From Pectinophora gossypiella (lineage: Eukaryota; Arthropoda; Insecta; Lepidoptera; Gelechiidae): a DNA stretch of 64,000 nucleotides. The translations under genes were made by a program, and so were the position numbers. Under the pieces are notes generated by a model. It was not told the DNA's origin. It was given only the letters and a program-made list of their open reading frames with translations, and ran no database searches. The stretch spans positions 16,554,001 to 16,618,000 of the forward strand of contig NC_065407.1 of assembly GCF_024362695.1 (NCBI RefSeq), in the 5' to 3' direction. Below are positions 60,801 through 64,000 of this stretch, piece by piece. The stretch's first letter is position 1; the number at the start of each line of letters is the position of its first letter.

Positions 60801-61256
60801 TGTAATATACATGCATATTTGAACCTGACGTAGTAATCCCCGCAAGTCCTTTTCTAAAAAGAAGAAAAGTCCTTAGAAGAGGACATACCATCCCTTGCTG
60901 CAGTGAGAGTTAAGAAATAACAGATGCGTCGATTATCATCTCTGGTATGTCGTAAACTTTCTATACTCACTCCTAGAAAAATAAAACAATATAGAAGTCA
61001 TTGCTGATGAAAAAGCATCGACTGACCAATCGATATATAACATAACTTTATGACTAAATCTCAATTGTGGTAGCCAGAGGTATATCAATCGCAAGATGAA
61101 GTAAGAACTCACACGTTACTCCTCGAACTCCTCGATTGAGAAGCAAGCCGGTGCACCACAGAACCATTATAATACAACAAAAAAAAACCATCAACAAATT
61201 CGGCGACATAGTTTAATGTTATTTTTTATATTAATTAGTTTAATTTTGGGTTTGCA
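60801..61256. other. Spacer with a family E fragment
   Basis: TAGCCAGAGGTATATCAATC and GAAGCAAGCCGGTGCACC near 61070-61155 belong to family E. No exon. Confidence 0.45.
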
Positions 61257-61339
61257 CCGGACCTGTTATATCTTCAGGTTAGGTAAGCGGACCCTGTGAA
61301 AAACGGGATAATACTGGGGGGGGGGGGGATGTGTATTTT

Positions 61340-61486
61340 TGAGTCACGAGTACTAATATGTATACACTTTGAAACCATGTCACATTAACTTTTTTGGAAA
61401 ATTAAACTGTAAGTCTCATTAAATGTCAAAGATGATAGTGCGACGGGGTTCTAAAGTGGGTACATGATATTGCTCATGACTGTACG
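61340..61486. mobile_element. MITE family M2, copy 5
   Basis: AGTCACGAGTACTAATATG to TGCTCATGACTGTACGAG. Confidence 0.8.
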
Positions 61487-61749
61487 AGTATAGCCGAGTA
61501 AACGCGGCAATGGAATCAACCGCGACACCAGAAAGGTCGCACTATAAATTGAATACGTGTAAAGTATATTGTTCATTGTACCTTTACCTTTCGATTTTCA
61601 ATCGGTGCCATGACAGATTGATCAGTTCTGAGTAACTGCGTCACAGCCATTGTTTCCAGCCTTCATAATTTCGCGGGTCTTGTTGACGTGTTTCATTTCT
61701 GGGTATTGTCTGATTGATGATTTGAAATGGGAAATAATAGCTGAAATAA

Positions 61750-61930
61750 TGGCTGCTAGGGAGTGGAATTCTCTGCCGCCTTCTGTATTTCCGAATGCAT
61801 ATAACCCGGGTGCTTTCTAGGCCAGAGTGAACAGGCACCTTCTGAGCGAGCGAGCTCCATCTTAGTCCTCGTCAATGCCTTCGGGCAAGTTTGGGGCCAA
61901 GAGCAAACCCATCAAAGGTAAAAAAATAAA
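61750..61930 (+). mobile_element. 5'-truncated LINE 3' end
   Basis: Same EWNSLPPSVFPNAYNPGAF-type coding end as 55701-55866, with ATCAAAGGTAAAAAAATAAA tail. Confidence 0.8.
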
Positions 61931-62089
61931 ACGAAATACTTTTTTAGTCTCTTATTTTATAACTAAGCAACGAGAGAATGAGAAAGTTTCAAATAAAAAG
62001 AAAAATATTACTAATATTATAAAAATATTATAAAGACAGATATAAAACTAACGAAAAACATTTTCTTTTTTTTTCTATTTTAACTTACT

Positions 62090-62203
62090 TATGTTAGAAA
62101 AATGTTAGATTGCTGTTTCATACAAATTCTATAGTCATTTCGTGTTTTGACGTTTAGTAAAAAATAATTGATTTGACTAGTTGGAAACTACGCTATTCAG
62201 AGT
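62090..62203 (-). mobile_element. Repeat family M3, fragment
   Basis: TTTCGTGTTTTGACGTTTAG, TTGACTAGTTGGAAACTACG. Confidence 0.7.
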
Positions 62204-62693
62204 ACAAGGTAAATTTTTGTTTTTAATGTTCCAAATTCAAATTAAAAATTTAATTAAACTGTTTGTTGTTGACCAAAAATTCGGAAGCGTTTCGATTTTT
62301 TTGATGAGAAGTATAATTTATGAATAGAGATACCGAAAAACAAACAAAAATCGTTTGTAACGTGTATTTTTTGGATTTATTCTTCGTTTGTCCCACTGAG
62401 TAAAGAAATAAAGAATATTGAATATTGAATATTGAGTTTTGTCCCACATAAAAAAATCCTAAGTCGTTCCAAGCAATATTCTTCCTTCGTCCCAAAATAT
62501 AATTTTAAATATTTTATTCCTACTTCGTCCCATTTTGTTTTCCTTCTACGGCCAATGTTTTTTTTTATGCCAAAATTACTATATTGTAGAATCAGCAAAA
62601 AAGGATTACGTATTATTTAAAATATTATTATTAAATATTACTCGTATTATTTTATTAAAATAAAACTCATTAACCGCTCTTAGTGAGAAAGTT

Positions 62694-62945
62694 GTGAGGT
62701 GACGTCTCTGGAACATGTTTAAAGAAAAAGCAGGTAAAAAATAACCACGTGCCTTTTTTATTGCATCCTTTGTTTGTGTGAGGTGACGTCTCTGGAACAT
62801 ATTTAAAGAAAAAGCAGGTAAAAAATAACCACGTGCCTTTTTTATTGCATCCTTTGTTTGTGTGAGGTGACGTCTCTGGAACATATTTAAAGAAAAAGCA
62901 GGTAAAAAATAACCACGTGCCTTTTTTATTCCATCCTTTGTTTGT
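62694..62945 (+). repeat. Three tandem 84-base units
   Basis: Units start GTGAGGTGACGTCTCTGGAA at 62694, 62778 and 62862, almost identical. A diverged single unit lies at 63236-63330. Because 84 is divisible by three, the reverse strand shows a repeating open frame. Confidence 0.95.
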
Positions 62946-62949
62946 CTGC

Positions 62950-63215
62950 TTGTATCTATTACTATGTGAAATAACTTCGAATATTAAAAATATTCTGAAT
63001 ATGTAAAAGAAGAAATAGATAGCTTTCGCTCCGTTTATTGGTCGAAGCCCTCGATATAAGAAGGGTCTATCCAGGGGACATTCCCCCAAAAAAAATACAT
63101 ATGGCGCTGTACAGATTTGCCTTCGTTTAACCTAATTTCATGAATAACAGACATTTACATCTTTTATCTTCGTTTTTGGGTATAAATGATGACCCTTGAA
63201 ATCAGAAATCAGAAA
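62950..63215 (+). repeat. Dispersed repeat, copy 2 of a close pair
   Basis: Counterpart of 59475-59745, including TATAAATGATGACCCTTGAA near its end. Confidence 0.85.
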
Positions 63216-63665
63216 ACTCATTAACCGCTCTTAGTGAGAAAGTTGTGAAGTTTCTGTGTCTGGAATATGTTTAAAGAAAAAGCAGGTAAAAAAATAACCA
63301 CGTGGCTTTTTTATTGTATCCTTTGTTTGTCTGCTTGTATTGATTATTTGGCCAATAGCATTGCTTATCGTTATCTGTAAAATGGGCCTTAGGCCTTATG
63401 CGGTAGCTGTCCCGTGCAAAGTGCAGTCAACTCATTTGTCACCTGGCTAAAGTTGTGTTAAGTGAGATTAAAAATTCATCTAGTTTGCCATAGGTAAGTA
63501 ACTATATTTTTATCTTATGTATTTCTTATCTTATTCTTTTTTGTTGACTATACCTTTGAAGTACCTACTTATAATTTGGGACGAAGCAAGACTTCATTAG
63601 TGATATGAGACAAACTAAGATTTTTTTGGATTGTGGGACAAAACTTCAGGACGAACGAGGAATAT

Positions 63666-64000
63666 ATTCGATGCTAACAGAACTAATCACATATCTTAAC
63701 GTTTGTCATTGACATTATTTCGGGTACCTGACATAAATATGCGAACTATCACTATCTAAACAACCTTGCTCTACTTATGATTACCGATGCGATCCGTTAT
63801 GAAAGTTATCGATCAAATTATCAATTTAACCAAGGTTCAAAAACAGGAGCGATGGATTAAACAAGGCGTGGAATTACAAAATTTCTTATAATTACACTGA
63901 TAAAGAAGAATGGTGCAATTATCTGTAATTATATAGATATAGTTTATATAACCAGTTAGTTCAAGGTCGTTTAGAATGGAAAAAAAAAACATGATATCAC
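63666..64000. other. AT-rich DNA to the window edge
   Basis: Nothing recognised; no zinc-transporter exon seen. Confidence 0.4.

Larger units (their letters stand above)
62382..63665. mobile_element. About 1.3 kb element with diverged inverted ends
   Basis: Left end blocks TTCGTTTGTCCCACT, AGTTTTGTCCCACAT, AAAAAAATCCTAAG, CTTCGTCCCAAAATATAA recur in the same order on the opposite strand of 63577-63665. It encloses an 84-base triplicated unit and a copy of the 59475 repeat. No transposase frame. Confidence 0.6.

Noticed and set aside
62606..63089. Reverse-strand frames with repeated MFQRRHLTQTKDA and similar units
   Set aside because: Arise because the 84-base tandem unit is a multiple of three. 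No start context or homology.

Overview
The window looks like nuclear DNA of a moth or butterfly (Lepidoptera). The genes have many small exons with GT-AG introns. The proteins match insect families. The introns and spacers are packed with repeats of kinds widespread in Lepidoptera: tRNA-derived SINEs, 5'-truncated LINEs ending in TGATGA or AATTTGAATTTG tails, short inverted-repeat (MITE-like) elements, and a repeat beginning ACCGACTTCAAA. No bacterial features, CRISPR arrays or genuine tRNA/rRNA genes were seen.

Layout. 1-2.2 kb: a minus-strand two-ORF LINE, open at the left window edge. 2.7-11.4 kb (+): the last seven coding exons of scalloped (sd), the TEAD factor that partners Yorkie/YAP in Hippo signalling; its 5' exon(s) lie to the left. 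11.4-23.4 kb: 3' flank and dense nested repeats, including a SINE split by a 2 kb element that carries a tandem array and a foldback. 23.4-27.8 kb (+): a complete Ty1/copia retrotransposon with LTRs identical by eye, a GAAAT target duplication and one 1299-residue Gag-Pol frame. 28.1-38.2 kb (+): a complete 12-exon lysosomal glucosylceramidase gene (558 residues). 39.7-40.6 kb (-): a complete two-exon mitochondrial inner membrane protease subunit 1 gene (154 residues), tail to tail with the glucosylceramidase. 41.6-43.8 kb: a promoter-like region with four copies of a palindromic motif and several candidate first exons. 47.1-52.9 kb (+): the first three coding exons of a ZnT1/SLC30A1-type zinc exporter; the remaining exons lie beyond the right edge. 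53-64 kb: repeat-filled DNA, presumably zinc-transporter intron.

The four genes do unrelated housekeeping or developmental jobs: Hippo-pathway transcription, lysosomal sphingolipid breakdown, mitochondrial protein maturation and zinc efflux. Nothing suggests a shared pathway. The reading frames were checked by splice phase. The glucosylceramidase exons sum to 1677 bases (559 codons with stop), the protease exons to 465 bases (155 codons with stop), and the scalloped and zinc-transporter joins keep frame throughout.

The most interesting material is in the repeats. Three SINE types with different heads and tails share one central domain, and one of them has a tRNA-like plus 5S-rRNA-like head. 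There is a degenerate duplicate of a scalloped exon in the next intron, an acidic insertion in the glucosylceramidase, and several nested insertions whose target duplications can be read directly.
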